Part shown: positions 35,090-45,240 of the stretch, in pieces
Numbering within the stretch: position 1 is the stretch's first letter
Layout: the number at the start of each line of letters is the position of its first letter
From: MGBC114844 sp910585855
GTDB lineage: Bacteria; Bacillota; Clostridia; Lachnospirales; Lachnospiraceae
Reading direction: 5' to 3'
DNA length: 64,000 nt
Assembly: GCA_965646165.1 (NCBI GenBank)
Contig: CBFFYP010000015.1
Span: forward strand, 1-64,000
Made by a program: the position numbers and the translations under genes
Notes under the pieces: model-generated
Seen by the model: only the letters and a program-made list of their open reading frames with translations
Told to the model about the DNA's origin: nothing
Databases searched by the model: none

Positions 35090-37030
35090 ATGGGATACGA
35101 AAAATTATTTACACCTTTCAAAATCGGAACGATGGAAGTAAAGAATCGTTTAGTGATGTCCCCTATGGGAACAAATTCTTCTTTTACAAACGGAAGAAAA
35201 GATGCACAAGAGATCGATTATTTTACAGAACGGGCAAAAGGCGGCGTTGGAATGATTATATTGGGCTGTCAGATGCTGAATGAACAAATTGCACAGGGAT
35301 CGATGGAAGGCTATTTAGATACTTATACAGTACTTCCATCTTTGACATCTATGTGTGATAGTGTACATCGGTATGGAACAAAAATTGTATGCCAGATCAG
35401 TCCCGGAACCGGACGAAATGCATTTCCAGATACCTATGGAAACCCGCCGATTTCGTCTTCTGCAACTCCTTCTGTATTTAATCCTGATATACTGTGTCAT
35501 GAATTAACAGTAGAAGAAATTCAGAAGATTATGGAGGGATTTCGATTTGCGGCAGGTGTGGCAAAGGATGCCGGTTTTGATGCGATTGAAATTCACGGTC
35601 ATGCGGGTTATCTGATTGACCAGTTTATGTCGCCGGTATGGAATAAAAGAACGGATGAATATGGCGGATCTTTAGAAAATTTGGCGAGATTTCCAAGGGA
35701 AATTATTCGGGCAATTAAGAGTGCAGTAGGGGATCAGCTTCCAGTTTTATTCCGTATTTCATTAGATCATCGATTTGAGGGCGGACGTACGTTAGAAGAG
35801 AGTATGAAACTGATTCAATTATTAGAGGAAGAGGGAGTTGATGCATTAGATATTGATGCAGGGTGCTATGAAACATTGGATTATATTTTCCCTCCTTCTT
35901 ATCTTGGTGAGTCCTGCATGTCTTATGTATGTGAAGAGGCAAGAAAACATGTTCATGTTCCGCTGTTGAATGCAGGAGCACATAATCCAGATACCGCATT
36001 AGAATTGATTACATCTAAAAATGCAGATTTTGTGATGATGGGACGTGCATTGATTGCCGATCCAGAACTTCCGAATAAATTGATGGAAGGACGCATCGAA
36101 GATATCAGACCTTGTCTGCGCTGCAATGAGTATTGTATCGGGCGGATTTGGAATCGTCATACAAAGCTAAGCTGTGCCATAAATCCGCAGGCAATGGAAG
36201 AGGTTAGATTTGAGATAAAGAAAACCGATTCTCCAAAGAATGTAGTAGTAATCGGCGGCGGTCCGGGTGGTATGGAAGCGGCAAGAGTAGCCGCAATAGA
36301 AGGGCATAATGTAACATTATTTGAAAAAAATGATAGACTTGGCGGTGTAATGGGCGATATTTGTACAGCAAAGTTTAAAGAAAATATTAAAAAACTTACT
36401 GCTTATTATAAAACGCAGCTTGATAAACTCGGAGTAGAAGTAAAATTAAATACAGAAATAACAGGAGAAGAGCCGATTCTTGCAGAATGTGACAGAATTA
36501 TAATTGGCTGTGGTGCAAAGCCTTTTATCCCTCCGATTACCGGAATTGATGGAAAAAATGTAATTACTGTATTAGATGCACATAGAAATCCAGAATTGAT
36601 AAAAGGAGAACATATTGTAGTCTGCGGCGGTGGTGCTTCCGGCTGTGATTGTGCATTGGAACTGGCTTCTGAAATGGGAAAAAAGGTAACGATTGTGGAA
36701 ATGCTTCCAGAGTGTGGGAAAGATGTGTTCTTTGTTAATAAGATTTCTTTATTTGGGGCATTAGCAGAGAATCAGGTACAGATTTTAACCAATACAAAAG
36801 TAGTATCAATCGACGAAACAGGACTGACAATCGAAAAAGAAGATAAGAGTCAGGAAAAGCTGGCAGCGGATACCATTATTTCAGCATTTGGCATGAAGGC
36901 AGATCTAACAGTAGTAGATTCTATAAAAGCGAAGTATCATATAAAGACACGAGTAATTGGTGATAGTAATAAGCTTGGCAAAATTGGTGAAGCAGTCAGA
37001 GATGGATTTTATGCAGCGATAAGTTTGTAG
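35090..37030 (+). CDS. NADH:flavin oxidoreductase, 2-enoate reductase / BaiCD-like
   Basis: This 646-residue enzyme is of the old-yellow-enzyme plus FAD class (2,4-dienoyl-CoA reductase, enoate reductase, BaiCD). Residues 1-340 are the FMN TIM barrel with IHGHAGYLIDQFMSP (168-182) and NKRTDEYGGSLENR-like NKRTDEYGGSLEN. A 4Fe-4S site is formed by C342, C345, C349 and C362. An FAD fold starts at VVVIGGGPGGMEAARV (385-400), and a NAD(P)H fold later at VVCGGGASGCDCALEL. It reduces an activated C=C bond, such as an enoate or a steroid-like ring. The SDR gene downstream and the regulator upstream suggest a small inducible pathway. Bile-acid metabolism is only one option. Confidence 0.9.
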   Translation: MGYEKLFTPFKIGTMEVKNRLVMSPMGTNSSFTNGRKDAQEIDYFTERAKGGVGMIILGCQMLNEQIAQGSMEGYLDTYTVLPSLTSMCDSVHRYGTKIVCQISPGTGRNAFPDTYGNPPISSSATPSVFNPDILCHELTVEEIQKIMEGFRFAAGVAKDAGFDAIEIHGHAGYLIDQFMSPVWNKRTDEYGGSLENLARFPREIIRAIKSAVGDQLPVLFRISLDHRFEGGRTLEESMKLIQLLEEEGVDALDIDAGCYETLDYIFPPSYLGESCMSYVCEEARKHVHVPLLNAGAHNPDTALELITSKNADFVMMGRALIADPELPNKLMEGRIEDIRPCLRCNEYCIGRIWNRHTKLSCAINPQAMEEVRFEIKKTDSPKNVVVIGGGPGGMEAARVAAIEGHNVTLFEKNDRLGGVMGDICTAKFKENIKKLTAYYKTQLDKLGVEVKLNTEITGEEPILAECDRIIIGCGAKPFIPPITGIDGKNVITVLDAHRNPELIKGEHIVVCGGGASGCDCALELASEMGKKVTIVEMLPECGKDVFFVNKISLFGALAENQVQILTNTKVVSIDETGLTIEKEDKSQEKLAADTIISAFGMKADLTVVDSIKAKYHIKTRVIGDSNKLGKIGEAVRDGFYAAISL

Positions 37031-37036
37031 GGTGGA

Positions 37037-37195
37037 GGACGCCGAAAGCCGAATGACATTCTATTCCGGGCTTGCTTGTGCTTAGCATTTCTTATTTTCG
37101 CATAGCGGACACTAAGACGCTAAAATACAGCAACACAGCGTCTAAGTGCCGACGGGAAATGATGACCCTGCATAGAATGTCGTTCGGTTTTCGGC
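37037..37195 (+). repeat. Family B palindromic element (B2)
   Basis: It begins GGACGCC six bases after the reductase stop codon. Arms 37041-37063 and 37173-37195 pair at 21 of 23 positions, and the two differences are G-T wobbles. The inner hairpin is AGACGCT/AGCGTCT instead of AGGTGCT/AGCACCT in B1 and B4, a paired change. Confidence 0.9.
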
Positions 37196-37316
37196 TGTGT
37201 ATTCCAGACGGAAAAAATTATAGCAAATGTTATAAAAGATTCTGATAAAAAAATTGTAAGAAATAGGACAGCAGTATTAAGAAATTTTATATAGAAGAAA
37301 AAAGGAGATAGAAAAA

Positions 37317-38075
37317 ATGTTTGATTTGACAGGCAGAGTAGTTGTGGTTTCGGGTGCTTCTTCTGGATTGGGTGCTCAGATGGCAAAGGGATTTGCAGCT
37401 CAGAGAGCAGATCTTGTGATTACAGCCCGCAGATTGGAAAGATTAGAAGCATTGGCAGAGGAAATTCGAGGAATGGGTGTAAAATGTCTTCCTCTTAAAT
37501 GTGATGTAACCGATTCGGCTATGGTGGATCAAGTGGCAGCAGAGGCTGAAAAGGAATTTGGAAAGATCGATGTTCTTGTAAATTGTGCCGGTTCTGCTAA
37601 AAATGCAGGTGTGCTGAATATGACAGATGAGGAGTGGGATTTTACAATTTCAACAGATATGTCAAGTGTATTTTATGTGACACGTGCATTTGCAAATATT
37701 ATGAAAAAACATAACTATGGGAGAATTATCAATATTGCTTCTATGTATGGATTAGTAGGAAATACGGCATTAGATACGGTGGCATATCATGCTTCAAAGG
37801 GTGGTGTTGTAAACTTTACCAGAGCAGTTGCAGCGGAACTTGCAAAATATAACATTACCTGCAATGCAATTTGCCCGGGTTATTTTGCAACAGAACTGAC
37901 AGAAGAAACATTGAAAACGGAATCTTTTACGGCGTATATGAAAGCAACTGTTCCGCTTGGACGTTATGGAGTAGAGGGTGAATTAAATGCAGGAGCAATT
38001 TTCCTTGCAAGTGATGAGGCATCCTATGTAACAGGTGTGATTCTTCCGATTGATGGCGGATATACTGCGGTTTAG
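37317..38075 (+). CDS. Short-chain dehydrogenase/reductase (SDR)
   Basis: This 252-residue classical SDR has the nucleotide motif SGASSGLG (12-19), NCAG (89-92) and catalytic S142, Y157 and K161 (YHASK). It oxidises or reduces a hydroxyl/keto group with NAD(P). GAAAAAAGGAGA precedes the ATG. It follows the enoate-reductase-like gene, only a family B element lying between them, so both may act on one substrate. This resembles 3-oxoacyl-ACP reductases, hydroxysteroid dehydrogenases and gluconate dehydrogenases, and cannot be narrowed further. Confidence 0.9.
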   Translation: MFDLTGRVVVVSGASSGLGAQMAKGFAAQRADLVITARRLERLEALAEEIRGMGVKCLPLKCDVTDSAMVDQVAAEAEKEFGKIDVLVNCAGSAKNAGVLNMTDEEWDFTISTDMSSVFYVTRAFANIMKKHNYGRIINIASMYGLVGNTALDTVAYHASKGGVVNFTRAVAAELAKYNITCNAICPGYFATELTEETLKTESFTAYMKATVPLGRYGVEGELNAGAIFLASDEASYVTGVILPIDGGYTAV

Positions 38076-38100
38076 TGAAAAAATATTAATTTATGATATG

Positions 38101-38138
38101 GACTGTCCTATAGAGTATGGGGCAGTCTTTGATTTTTT
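38101..38138 (+). terminator. Terminator after the SDR gene
   Basis: GACTGTCC pairs with GGGCAGTC (one G-T pair) and TTTGATTTTTT follows. Confidence 0.7.
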
Positions 38139-38146
38139 GGGGAAGG

Positions 38147-38474
38147 GGACGCTAGATTCGAAAACGATGGGCATCCTGCTGTTCCGATTTCCAAAAAGCA
38201 AGAAGTTCTAGGACTTCTGCCTTTTCCTTCATCCAGCCGAACAGACCGGGCGCAATTCGCCCATATTGCAGCCAAAACGTAGCTGGTGTACGAAAGATTT
38301 CATCAACCGTAAGACTGTCTCTTTTCTATCATATGGGCTAAACACGCCCCTTTTTTTTCACACCCTGCATGGAAGCAGGATGTGAAAAAAATCTTAGATT
38401 TTCGAGCAGAAGTCCAAGAACTTCTAGCTTTTTTCCAAAGTCACTGCAGGCTGCCCATCGTTTTCGAATCTGGC
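38147..38474 (+). repeat. Family A palindromic element, complete (A2)
   Basis: Arms 38151-38173 and 38452-38474 pair nearly perfectly (GATTCGAAAACGATGGGCA with its complement), with a sequence unlike the arms of A1. The apical hairpin is CACA.CCTGC/GCAGG.TGTG, a paired change from GCATA/TATGC in A1. Confidence 0.9.
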
Positions 38475-38579
38475 TGTTTCTTGACTCCGAAATAAAAAAA
38501 GGATGGAATTTAAATTCTTTTAACTTTCTAAAAAACGGTTCTATAATAAAATATAATTTCTATCGCTATCCAACTAACA

Positions 38580-38909
38580 GCGAGAGGCGGTTTGCTCCTT
38601 CCCTCTGCCTGCGACTTCGGAGAATGGTTAGAAAGTCTTGGGCTTCTGTGGAAACACCTAGAATTTTTTGCATATCCTGCTTTCATGCAGGGTATGCAAA
38701 AAAAGGGGCGTGTTTAGCCCGGTGTATAGGGAAGAGGATGGTTTGTGATTGGTAAAATCCTTCCTTATACCAGTTTCGTTTTGGTCGTTATGAGGGCGAA
38801 TTGCGCCCCGGTTCGTCCGGCTGCATATACGTAGATACAGAAGCCTTAGACTTTCTTACCATTCGGAGCGGAGCAGGCAGAGGGAAGGAGCAAACCGCCT
38901 CTGGCGTCC
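38580..38909 (-). repeat. Family A palindromic element, complete (A3)
   Basis: The orientation is opposite to A2, so the two are tail to tail with 105 bp between them. Arms 38580-38612 and 38873-38905 pair at 32 of 33 positions, the longest arm in the window. Arm sequence (GAGGCGGTTTGCTCC) is shared only with broken copy A7. Confidence 0.9.
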
Positions 38910-38980
38910 GGTGAAAGCAAATTTTTTCCGGTGGAAGTTTTATCTCTAAAAGCTTTATTGAAAGATAGAAAAATGAAGAG

Positions 38981-39009
38981 TTTACAAATTATAGTAATTG
39001 GCGTATAAT
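38981..39009 (+). promoter_or_regulatory. Promoter of the trypsin-like lipoprotein gene
   Basis: TTTACA and TATAAT are separated by exactly 17 bp, 37 bp before GTG 39046. Confidence 0.75.
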
Positions 39010-39045
39010 TGATTACATATTTTATGAAAAAAAGGAGTGTATAAT

Positions 39046-39963
39046 GTGAAAAAAAAATTATTTACTGCTTTGGCAGTAGGGAGTGCAGTATTTTTTTCTT
39101 CTTGTGGGACGCAAAATGTAGAAACGACGGCAGTGACAACGGTTTCGGAAACTACTAGTTTTGTACAGGCAACAGAGGAAACTACAACTTCAAGACAGAC
39201 GGAAACTTCAGAGGAGTCAGAATTTGAGCAGACTTTGACGTATCTTTGCAAGGGGTATTTTAAGGAGGATTCCAGTGGAAGCAGTGTACCAGATCCAGAT
39301 TATCTTCCTTTGCCGGATTTTAAGGAGATTCCGGCAAATTCTGTGTTTGATGTAATGTGGGGGACGGTAGAAGGATCTTATATGGCAGGAACTTCTTTTC
39401 TTATGAAGATGGAGGAGCAAAATGATCCTTTATTGATTACGGCAATTCATTATTTTGGAGATTCTATTTCGGGCTCGGATTTGCCGGGTTATATAAATGG
39501 CGGAGAACTTTATGATATTTTAAAGGATGGTTCTGAGCCGGATGGTATTGTTAGCGGTGTGATTCCGATTGCGGATGCAGTTGGGTTTGGGGCTGCTGAA
39601 ACCGGAGAGAAGGATGTTGCAGCATTTACGGTTTCTGATACATCGGGGATGAATTCTTTTTCGCCTGCTTCTGGAACTTGTCAGCCGGGAGATATGATTT
39701 ATTTGGCTACTTATTTGAGTGATGAAAATACATATTATTATGATGACTGCCTTTATCCTTGTGTTGTAATTTCGGATGATGGAACGAATTTGTATTATTT
39801 ACTGCATGATATGTTTATTGCAACCGGTGCAAGTGGTGCACCTTTGTTAAATAAAGATGGAGAAGTGGTGGGAATTCATATTGCTTCTGCAAATTCGGTT
39901 CGATATGGACATTCGATTCAAAGTATTTGTGAGCAGTTAGAAACGGCATTGGAGGGACAATAG
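39046..39963 (+). CDS. Trypsin-like serine protease lipoprotein
   Basis: GTG 39046 follows AAAGGAG by 8 bp and gives a 305-residue protein. A lipoprotein signal ends at C20 (FFSSC), and a Thr/Ser/Glu-rich linker spans about 24-60. The rest has a chymotrypsin-fold pattern: H135 in LLITAIHYFG, D190 in EKDVAAF and S263 in ATGASGAPLLNKDGEVVGIH. It should be a surface-anchored protease. SpoIVB-type (S55) peptidases share the same GxSG layout, but no PDZ domain is seen. The family is fairly clear; the substrate is unknown. Confidence 0.75.
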   Translation: MKKKLFTALAVGSAVFFSSCGTQNVETTAVTTVSETTSFVQATEETTTSRQTETSEESEFEQTLTYLCKGYFKEDSSGSSVPDPDYLPLPDFKEIPANSVFDVMWGTVEGSYMAGTSFLMKMEEQNDPLLITAIHYFGDSISGSDLPGYINGGELYDILKDGSEPDGIVSGVIPIADAVGFGAAETGEKDVAAFTVSDTSGMNSFSPASGTCQPGDMIYLATYLSDENTYYYDDCLYPCVVISDDGTNLYYLLHDMFIATGASGAPLLNKDGEVVGIHIASANSVRYGHSIQSICEQLETALEGQ

Positions 39964-40003
39964 AGGGTCATTTTATTGTGACGGCGGAAAGGGATGGATT
40001 GAT

Positions 40004-40312
40004 ATGAAGAAGAGCAGGAAAGGGGTATCTGTAATTTATGGTACAGTTCAAGGAAAAGATGGTCCGACCAGTGTATTTTTGGCAGGAAAGAAAAAGAAAA
40101 TAAAATGTTCGGAGCGAATAAAAAAGATTTATTATAGGCAGAAAAGGCGAAGAATTGAAAAGAAAATTAAGGCAGATCCGCATACATTGGATGAGGTTGC
40201 AGAGTATATAAAAAGGGTGTATCATGCGAGGGAAATTTCGAAACGTTCTTATAATTATCAGGAGCAGTATAAAGGGCAAAGGGTAAGTTTGATGGTACAA
40301 TATAGTGTTTAA
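40004..40312 (+). CDS. Small basic conserved-looking hypothetical protein
   Basis: This 102-residue, very basic protein has YGTVQGKDGPTSVFLAGKK, RRIEKKIKADPHTLDEVAEY and a C-terminal polar end. I believe similar proteins are widespread in Lachnospiraceae, but I know no function. It has no signal peptide. The basic middle could bind nucleic acid or ribosomes. It follows the protease gene by 40 bp and may be co-transcribed. Confidence 0.6.
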   Translation: MKKSRKGVSVIYGTVQGKDGPTSVFLAGKKKKIKCSERIKKIYYRQKRRRIEKKIKADPHTLDEVAEYIKRVYHAREISKRSYNYQEQYKGQRVSLMVQYSV

Positions 40313-40401
40313 AATAAATAAAAAATAAAATCATATTAAATATTTTAATAAAATAATGGAAATAATTGTTCAAATGTATTATAATTATATCAGGAAAAGA
40401 G

Positions 40402-40518
40402 ATGGTTATTGTGTTGTCAAAAGAAGTGTTGCAACTGCTTGGCGTTTCCCGACCGACATTTACAAAATATGTGAAAACGGGAGTGATCTGGGTAATAGAG
40501 TTTCCGAATAAAAGATAG
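40402..40518 (+). pseudogene. IS607 TnpA serine recombinase, N-terminal fragment
   Basis: Thirty-eight codons encode the MerR-like DNA-binding start, SKEVLQLLGVSRPTFTKYVK, then a stop. The catalytic serine domain is absent. Confidence 0.7.
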
Positions 40519-40577
40519 GATAATGAAACTATACAGGAAAAGGAAAGCCAGAAAAAGAAAGGAGGCGCTGGAAAAGG

Positions 40578-41816
40578 ATGATCGTGCAGAGAGTGGAAAA
40601 ACATATCATAAAGCCGTCTGACCCATATTATGCTATGCTGGATCATTTCTGTTTCCTTTCTAAAAATCTGTATAACCATGCAAATTTTATATTGCGCCAT
40701 GCGTTCCTAAAGAATCATAAGGCTGTTTCTTATGGAGATATGGATAAAATATTAAAAGCAGATGAAGAATACCCAGATTACAGGGCGATGCCAACCGCAC
40801 AGTCTGCACAGCAGGTATTGCGGCTATTGGAAAAGAACTGGAAGTCCTTTTTTCAGTCCATAAAAGGCTGGACAAAGAAGAAAGATAACGATACAGGAAA
40901 GCCAAAACTTCCCAAGTATAAAAAGAAAGATGGCAGGAATCTTCTGATTCTAACAAATCAGAATGTAAAATTAGAGAAAGGTATTTTAAAATTTCCAAAG
41001 AAATTGGAAGGGTTTGAACTAAAACTAAACTGTTGTGAAAGGGACAATTTTTATTCCTTTCATCAGGTGCGCTTTCTCCCAAAGCAGGGGCATATTGTGG
41101 CAGAAGTGGTCTACAGCATTTCCATCTGTGAGGCAAAACCAGAGAACCAGCGTTATTGAAGTATTGATATTGGAATAGATAACTTAGCAGCCGTAACAAC
41201 AAATACAGGGTGCAGGACATATATCATAAACGGCAAAGGTCTGAAGTCGGTAAATAAATACTACAATAAACAGGTATCTCATTACAGGGAAACAGCAAAG
41301 CGGATGAACGGTATGGACTTTACAAAACGGATGGGAATCATTACGGAAAAAAGAAACCGGAAGATGAATGATTATATGCATAAAGCCAGTCGTAACATTG
41401 TGGATTTCTGTAAGGAGAAAGACATTCCTACAATCGTTATCGGATATAACAAAGACTGGAAAAGGGATTCCCAATTAAGTCGTCGTGTGAACCAGAGCTT
41501 TGTTGGGATACCAACAAAGCGGTTGATAGAAATGATACAGTATAAGGCACAGGAGGCAGGAATCACGGTTATTTTAACAGAAGAATCCTACACATCTGGA
41601 ACCAGTTTTCTGGATGGGGAAGAACCAGTGAAAAAGAATTACGATAAGAGGAGACGTGTTTCTAGAGGGCTGTTTCGGAGCAGGAATGGAATAGAAATCA
41701 ATGCTGACATAAATGCATCGTATCAGATATTAAAAAAAGTATTCCCGGCAGCGTATGCGAACGGGATAGAGGGTGTGGTGTTACATCCAGTCAGAGTAAA
41801 TGCAGCTTCTATATAG
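40578..41816 (+). pseudogene. tnpB: IS607-type TnpB with an internal TGA
   Basis: Two in-frame parts (40578-41159 and 41160-41816) are separated by one TGA at 41157-41159, just before the first RuvC motif SIDIGIDNLAAV. The second part has the ADINASYQI end of RuvC III. Together they give 412 codons, a normal TnpB length. The start has the usual KPSDPYYAMLDHFCFLSKNLYNHANF region. The zinc-ribbon lacks CxxC pairs (EESYTSGTSFLDG). One base change would restore it. Confidence 0.85.
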
Positions 41817-42055
41817 AGTACATTGACTGGCAAACAAATTTTATTAAACTGTTTTATTTACTATAATGTTTTTAATGAAATTGATAACATGAAGCAGTTA
41901 AGGCGTATTTCAAAAGAGATATGCAGTTATTATGGAGTGACAAAAGAGGATATAGAAAAGTGTTCAAAGTGGTATTCTTTTTTGGTTACAACTTTGAGTA
42001 CGTCTTAAAACAGGGGAAGAAAAGGTTTGTCACTTTTGTGATGAGAGGAAGACTT

Positions 42056-43750
42056 ATGATTAATCGTGAAAAGTTAAAGGAAGGATTGGAGCGTTATAAG
42101 GCGGTGTTTTCCCTGCGGTGGAAAGAGGAAAAGTATAAGTGGGAAGCGGTAAAGCATTTTCAGGATTACTGGAATATAGAGGCAGCGGATTTTGCTGAGA
42201 TGTTTTCTTTGGCAACGGAGGAGGCGGCTTCTTTGCTGGATTCTATGAATAATTTTCCTCGTGGGATGCTGATTGAGTATGCAAAACAAAATGCAGATGC
42301 AGTGAAAAAGATGTTTGTTCATTTATATGATGAAACGAAGGATATGACTGAGCGGGTGCTGCAGTTTCAGGAGGAGGCACAGATTTTGTGTGAGCAGTAT
42401 TCTGCCAGTCTGCAGCATTATCAGAGGCTGACTGCTATTAGTGTGTATTTATGGCTTCGTTATCCAGATAAGTATTCTATTTTTAAGTATTCGGTCTGTC
42501 GGGCAGCGGCGTTGGAGCTGGGGAGTGATTTTATGCCAAAAAGGGGAAATACGGCAGAAAATATAAAGGGAAATCTGCTTCTTTTGGATGAGATTACAGA
42601 GGAAGTGGCACAGGATACGGAATTGATTCGGCTGTTTGAAAAGGCAAGGGATCAGACGGTTTATCAGGATACCTGTTTTCGGACGCTTGCTTATGATTTG
42701 GTGTCTTATATGGCAGATGGATTTGCCAGCAGACGAAAAACGGAGAAAGTAAAAAAAGAGGCGGCTTCTTATATTCCTAAATTTACAAAGGAGCAGTGGC
42801 TTGGGATATTGAAAAATAAATTGACAAAGGGAGAGTATGAACTGGTGGCAGATGTTCTGCGGGAAACGCCGCTGGTACAGGAAAGCCCGGAGTATGAGTG
42901 GTATGAAAAGGAGTCTTTTTTATATGAAGTTTATATGACGCCTGAGAAATATGATACGTTAAAGGCACTTTTATTGAAAAAGCAGAATGTTATTTTGCAG
43001 GGTGCGCCCGGTGTAGGAAAGACATTTGCTGCCAAACGTCTGGCATATTCGATTATTGGCTTAAAGAATGAAAATCAGATTGAAATGGTGCAGTTTCACC
43101 AGAATTATTCGTATGAAGATTTTATTATGGGTTATAAACCAAATGGAAATGTATTTGAATTAAAATATGGTATTTTTTATCGTTTTTGTCAAAAGGCAGC
43201 GAAAGATCCAGAGCAGCCTTATTTCTTTTTAATTGATGAAATTAATCGTGGAAATATGAGTAAGATTTTTGGGGAACTTTTGATGCTGATTGAAAAAGAA
43301 TATAGAGGAATGGAGATTGTGCTGGCTTATGATGGACAGCCGTTTTTTGTTCCTAAGAATCTTTATCTGATTGGAATGATGAATACAGCGGATCGAAGTT
43401 TGGCAATGATTGATTATGCGCTGCGGAGACGGTTTAGCTTTTTTACGATAGAGCCGGGATTTTCTTCGGAGGGGTTTCAAAAGTATTTAAAAGAGTTGGA
43501 AAATGAAACGTTTTGTTTATTGATTGAGCAGGTAAGGGCTTTAAATTTGGAAATCAGTAAGGATAGTACATTGGGAGCGGGTTTTTGTATCGGGCATAGT
43601 TATTTTTGCGGGCAGGAGGAGTGTACGGAGGAATGGATGCAGTCTGTGGTGGAGTATGATATTATTCCTATGTTGGCAGAATATTGGTTTGATGAACCGG
43701 CAAAACTGCAAAAGTGGCAGAGTCGGCTGCGGGGAGTGTTTAATGATTGA
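42056..43750 (+). CDS. mcrB: McrB-type GTP-dependent restriction subunit
   Basis: This 564-residue protein starts at ATG 42056 behind GAGGAAG. The AAA+ motor occupies about 300-540: Walker A GAPGVGKT (316-323), Walker B FFLIDEINRGN (390-400) and the McrB signature MMNTADRSLAMID (441-453), which marks GTP-using McrB. The N-terminal 290 residues should recognise modified DNA but show no family I know. With McrC it forms a complex that cuts methylated or otherwise modified foreign DNA. It overlaps mcrC by 8 bp. Confidence 0.93.
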   Translation: MINREKLKEGLERYKAVFSLRWKEEKYKWEAVKHFQDYWNIEAADFAEMFSLATEEAASLLDSMNNFPRGMLIEYAKQNADAVKKMFVHLYDETKDMTERVLQFQEEAQILCEQYSASLQHYQRLTAISVYLWLRYPDKYSIFKYSVCRAAALELGSDFMPKRGNTAENIKGNLLLLDEITEEVAQDTELIRLFEKARDQTVYQDTCFRTLAYDLVSYMADGFASRRKTEKVKKEAASYIPKFTKEQWLGILKNKLTKGEYELVADVLRETPLVQESPEYEWYEKESFLYEVYMTPEKYDTLKALLLKKQNVILQGAPGVGKTFAAKRLAYSIIGLKNENQIEMVQFHQNYSYEDFIMGYKPNGNVFELKYGIFYRFCQKAAKDPEQPYFFLIDEINRGNMSKIFGELLMLIEKEYRGMEIVLAYDGQPFFVPKNLYLIGMMNTADRSLAMIDYALRRRFSFFTIEPGFSSEGFQKYLKELENETFCLLIEQVRALNLEISKDSTLGAGFCIGHSYFCGQEECTEEWMQSVVEYDIIPMLAEYWFDEPAKLQKWQSRLRGVFND

Positions 43751-44783
43751 GGGAAAGGGAATACGAATTAAAAATATTTATTATATGCTGTGTTATGCTT
43801 ATCAGACTTTGTGGCAGTCTAATTATCAGGGGGTAGGGACGGAGGAGTTTGAACATATTCATGATCTGCTGGCAGCGATTCTTGGACGGGGGATTGCACG
43901 GCAGATTAAGCAGGGATTGTATCGGGAGTATGTTAGTAAGGCTGAGAATTTGACAGTTATAAGGGGAAAACTGCAGATTACAGAGAGCATGCAAAATTTG
44001 ATTCAGCACAGACAGATGCTTTCCTGTGAATATGACGAATTATCCGAGAATAATATATGGAATCAGATTTTGAAGACGACGTTATTGTTGTTGTTAAAGC
44101 AGGAAACGGTTCGGCGGCAGCAGAAGATTGTGTTGAAAAAGGAGCTGCTTTTTTTTGCGGATGTGGAGGAGATTGCACCTTCTGCTATTTTGTGGGATCA
44201 GATACGGTTTTGCAGAAATAATCAGAGTTATCGGATGTTGATTGGTGTTTGCAATTTGATCTTGGAAGGGATGATTTTTACTACGGAACAGGGGGAGGTG
44301 AAAATGGCTTCTTTTTTGGATGAGCAGAGGATGAGCCGATTGTATGAGAAGTTTATATTGGGGTATTATCAGTATCATCACTCGGAATTAAAGGCATATG
44401 CAAGGCAGATTGCGTGGGATTTGCAAGATGGACAGGCGGATTTTCTGCCTGTGATGCAGACGGATATTACGCTACAGAAAGGGGGGAAAACATTGATTAT
44501 TGATGCGAAATATTATGCGGATATGATGCAGACACGGTTTGAGGCACAGACGATACATTCGCAGCATTTGTACCAGATTTTTGCTTATGTAAAAAATTTG
44601 GATAGGGGGCATACTGGGAATGTTGGGGGGATGATTTTGTATGCGCAGACGGGGGAGGAAGTGCAGTTAAAACAGGGGTATTCGATTGGGGGGAATCCGA
44701 TTTGGGTGCGGACGCTGGATTTGAATCTGCCTTTTTCGGAGATTGCGGGGCAGCTGGAAGGGATTTTGGAGGAATTTTTTTGA
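43743..44783 (+). CDS. mcrC: McrC-type nuclease subunit
   Basis: This 346-residue protein partners McrB. It carries a PD-(D/E)xK nuclease core: D241 in VMQTDITL and D254-A-K256 in TLIIDAKYYAD. The N-terminal half (IYYMLCYAYQTLW, SKAENLTVIRGKLQ) is typical of McrC. It stimulates GTP hydrolysis by McrB and cuts DNA. No separate McrA or methylase gene is nearby. A family A repeat follows 8 bp after the stop. Confidence 0.92.
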   Translation: MIEGKGIRIKNIYYMLCYAYQTLWQSNYQGVGTEEFEHIHDLLAAILGRGIARQIKQGLYREYVSKAENLTVIRGKLQITESMQNLIQHRQMLSCEYDELSENNIWNQILKTTLLLLLKQETVRRQQKIVLKKELLFFADVEEIAPSAILWDQIRFCRNNQSYRMLIGVCNLILEGMIFTTEQGEVKMASFLDEQRMSRLYEKFILGYYQYHHSELKAYARQIAWDLQDGQADFLPVMQTDITLQKGGKTLIIDAKYYADMMQTRFEAQTIHSQHLYQIFAYVKNLDRGHTGNVGGMILYAQTGEEVQLKQGYSIGGNPIWVRTLDLNLPFSEIAGQLEGILEEFF

Positions 44784-44790
44784 TCCAAGA

Positions 44791-45119
44791 GGACGCCAGA
44801 TGCGAAAACCCTAGGCAGACTGCTGTTCCGGTTTCCAAAAAGCAAGAAGTTCTAAAACTTCTGCGTGATGGTGCATCCAGCCGGACAGACCGGGGCGCAA
44901 TTCGCCCATATGGCAGCCGAAACTTTATTGGCATATCAAAGGGTTCAATTTACCGCAGCGAAATGGCTTTTCTTTTATATGGGCTAAACACGCCCCTTTT
45001 TTTGCATACCCTGCATGGGAGCAGGATATGCAAAAAATCTTAGGTTTTCTGGCAGAAGTTAAGAACTTCTAGCTTTTTTCCAAAGTCACTGCAGTCTGCC
45101 TAGGGTTTTCGCATCTGGC
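44791..45119 (+). repeat. Family A palindromic element, complete (A4)
   Basis: The arms 44795-44823 and 45091-45119 are perfectly complementary over 29 bp (GCCAGATGCGAAAACCCTAGG...). Compared with A1 (TCCTAGG), A4 has CCCTAGG with the matching change on the other arm, a paired substitution. Confidence 0.92.
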
Positions 45120-45240
45120 TGGCTGTTGGCTTCGGAAAGATAAAAAGAATGATAGATGACTGGAAAAACGGTGAAAAAGAGAATGGTGCTGTTTTTTTAG
45201 GAGATAGGAAGATAAGCAGTAAAAGGAAAGGAGTGGAAGG

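Larger units (their letters stand above)
40402..41816 (+). mobile_element. Decayed IS607-family element
   Basis: A truncated serine-recombinase start (40402-40518) is followed by a tnpB gene with one nonsense codon, the tnpA-tnpB order of IS607. Both genes are broken, so the element is fixed. The region 41817-42055 after it has a short unconvincing frame (MKQLRRISKEICSYYGV) and no supported gene. Confidence 0.75.

Noticed and set aside
41823..42008. A 61-codon frame before mcrB
   Set aside because: It lacks a ribosome site, and mcrB has a well-supported start at 42056. It could be a remnant but cannot be supported.
44791..45043. Open frames overlapping family A elements (for example with NRTDRGAIRP-like sequence)
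   Set aside because: They repeat at every copy because the DNA repeats, run through palindromes and have no ribosome sites.
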